Shown here in pieces: positions 63,663 to 64,000 of a stretch of DNA of 64,000 bases. The translations under genes were made by a program, and so were the position numbers. How positions within the stretch are numbered: the stretch's first letter is position 1; the number at the start of each line of letters is the position of its first letter. Below the pieces are notes generated by a model. It made no database searches and was not told the DNA's origin. It worked only from the letters and a program-made list of their open reading frames with translations. Source of the DNA: DSNY01 sp016861185 (lineage in GTDB: Bacteria > Pseudomonadota > Gammaproteobacteria > Burkholderiales > Burkholderiaceae_F); NCBI GenBank assembly GCA_030263275.1, contig SZOR01000006.1:1-64000 (forward strand), read 5' to 3'.

Positions 63663-64000
63663 TCACTTCACCAACGGGCAGCCGCCCTCGTTCAACGGGC
63701 GGAACGCCTGCTCGGCCGGGATCGTCGCGCGGATCTTGTAGTAGTCGTACGGTCCCTTCGACTCGGAAGGCTTCTTGACCTCCACCAGGTACGCCGGGTG
63801 AATCTTGCGCCCGTCGGGCCGGATCACACCCTTGCCGAACAGCGGATCGTCGGTCGGCATCTTCTTCATCTGTTCGATGACCTTCGTGCCGTCGTCGGTC
63901 TTGATCGCCTCGATCGCCTTCAGGTAGTGCAGCACGCCTGCGTACACGCCCGCATGCACCATCGTCGGGTACTTGCCGCCGTGCGCCGCTGCGAACCGCT
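63663..64000 (-). CDS. ABC transporter periplasmic substrate-binding protein (branched-chain amino acid type), 3' part
   Basis: The C-terminal 112 residues are in the window; the rest continues past the right edge. AAHGGKYPTMVHAGVYAGVLHYLKAIEA and GKGVIRPDGRKIHPAYLVEVKKPSESKGPYDYYKI are typical of LivJ/LivK-like type I binding proteins of the Peripla_BP_6 family, which bind amino acids or amides in the periplasm. It is upstream of livH on the same strand and completes part of an ABC uptake cluster. The ligand is unknown. Confidence 0.9.
   Translation of the reverse strand, partial: RFAAAHGGKYPTMVHAGVYAGVLHYLKAIEAIKTDDGTKVIEQMKKMPTDDPLFGKGVIRPDGRKIHPAYLVEVKKPSESKGPYDYYKIRATIPAEQAFRPLNEGGCPLVK

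Overview
The window is a visibly GC-rich chromosomal segment of a Gram-negative proteobacterium, most likely a betaproteobacterium. This is inferred from gene content and order: an ubiquinone block with a Tim44-like gene (DUF971, ubiE, Tim44-like, ubiJ, ubiB), a nine-gene atp operon preceded by mnmG-rsmG-parA-parB, type IV pilus minor pilins with PilY1, and PriA with HemE. Almost every gene lies on the minus strand. The window is chromosomal backbone with little mobile DNA. What mobile DNA there is sits at the left edge (a decayed IS3-family element) and in short intergenic repeats.

Layout: 1-1.4 kb, IS3 remnant and a duplicated glmS tail. 1.4-5.7 kb, UDP-GlcNAc supply (glmS, glmU) flanking an Lrp/AsnC regulator and a palindromic repeat array. 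5.7-13.4 kb, a DUF6279 lipoprotein, a sodium/solute symporter, a TPMT-like methyltransferase, a LytTR response regulator with its histidine kinase, and a large Ig-like lipoprotein with an HExxH motif. 13.4-18 kb, ubiquinone genes. 18-33.6 kb, two consecutive paralogous minor-pilin/PilY1 operons (fimT-pilV-pilW-pilX-pilY1-pilE) plus two extra GspH/FimT-type pseudopilins. 33.6-36.4 kb, tRNA-Arg(CCG), a membrane-anchored triheme cytochrome c, and an ECF sigma/anti-sigma pair. 36.5-40.5 kb, priA, an intergenic region with DnaA-box-like sites, hemE, DUF167 and a small Lys/Ala-rich secreted protein. 40.7-45.1 kb, TonB receptor, cytochrome c, sugar-dehydrogenase-like beta-propeller and a universal stress protein. 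45.2-52.5 kb, the F1Fo ATP synthase operon. 52.6-59.1 kb, parB, parA, a LysE exporter, rsmG, mnmG, two parS sites and an AsmA-like protein. 59.5-64 kb, a P5C-type aldehyde dehydrogenase, a thioesterase and branched-chain amino acid ABC transporter genes.

The most unusual signal is a pair of look-alike structures immediately downstream of two unrelated housekeeping genes, glmS (1309-1473) and atpG (47240-47386). In each, the true gene end is followed by a short inverted copy of part of that end. Next comes a hairpin that reads AGGCTAAC..GTTAAG on the gene strand, then the motif CGGCCGGAG. Last comes a direct copy of the gene's C-terminal codons with its own stop codon. The direct copies differ from the real tails almost only at synonymous positions. 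Because the same architecture and motifs occur with different host-gene tails, this looks like a small gene-tail-duplicating element that I cannot assign to a known family. Other points of interest are the parS pair beside parAB, the duplicated pilus-tip operon in which one PilY1 has lost a calcium-site signature, and the DnaA-box cluster next to hemE.
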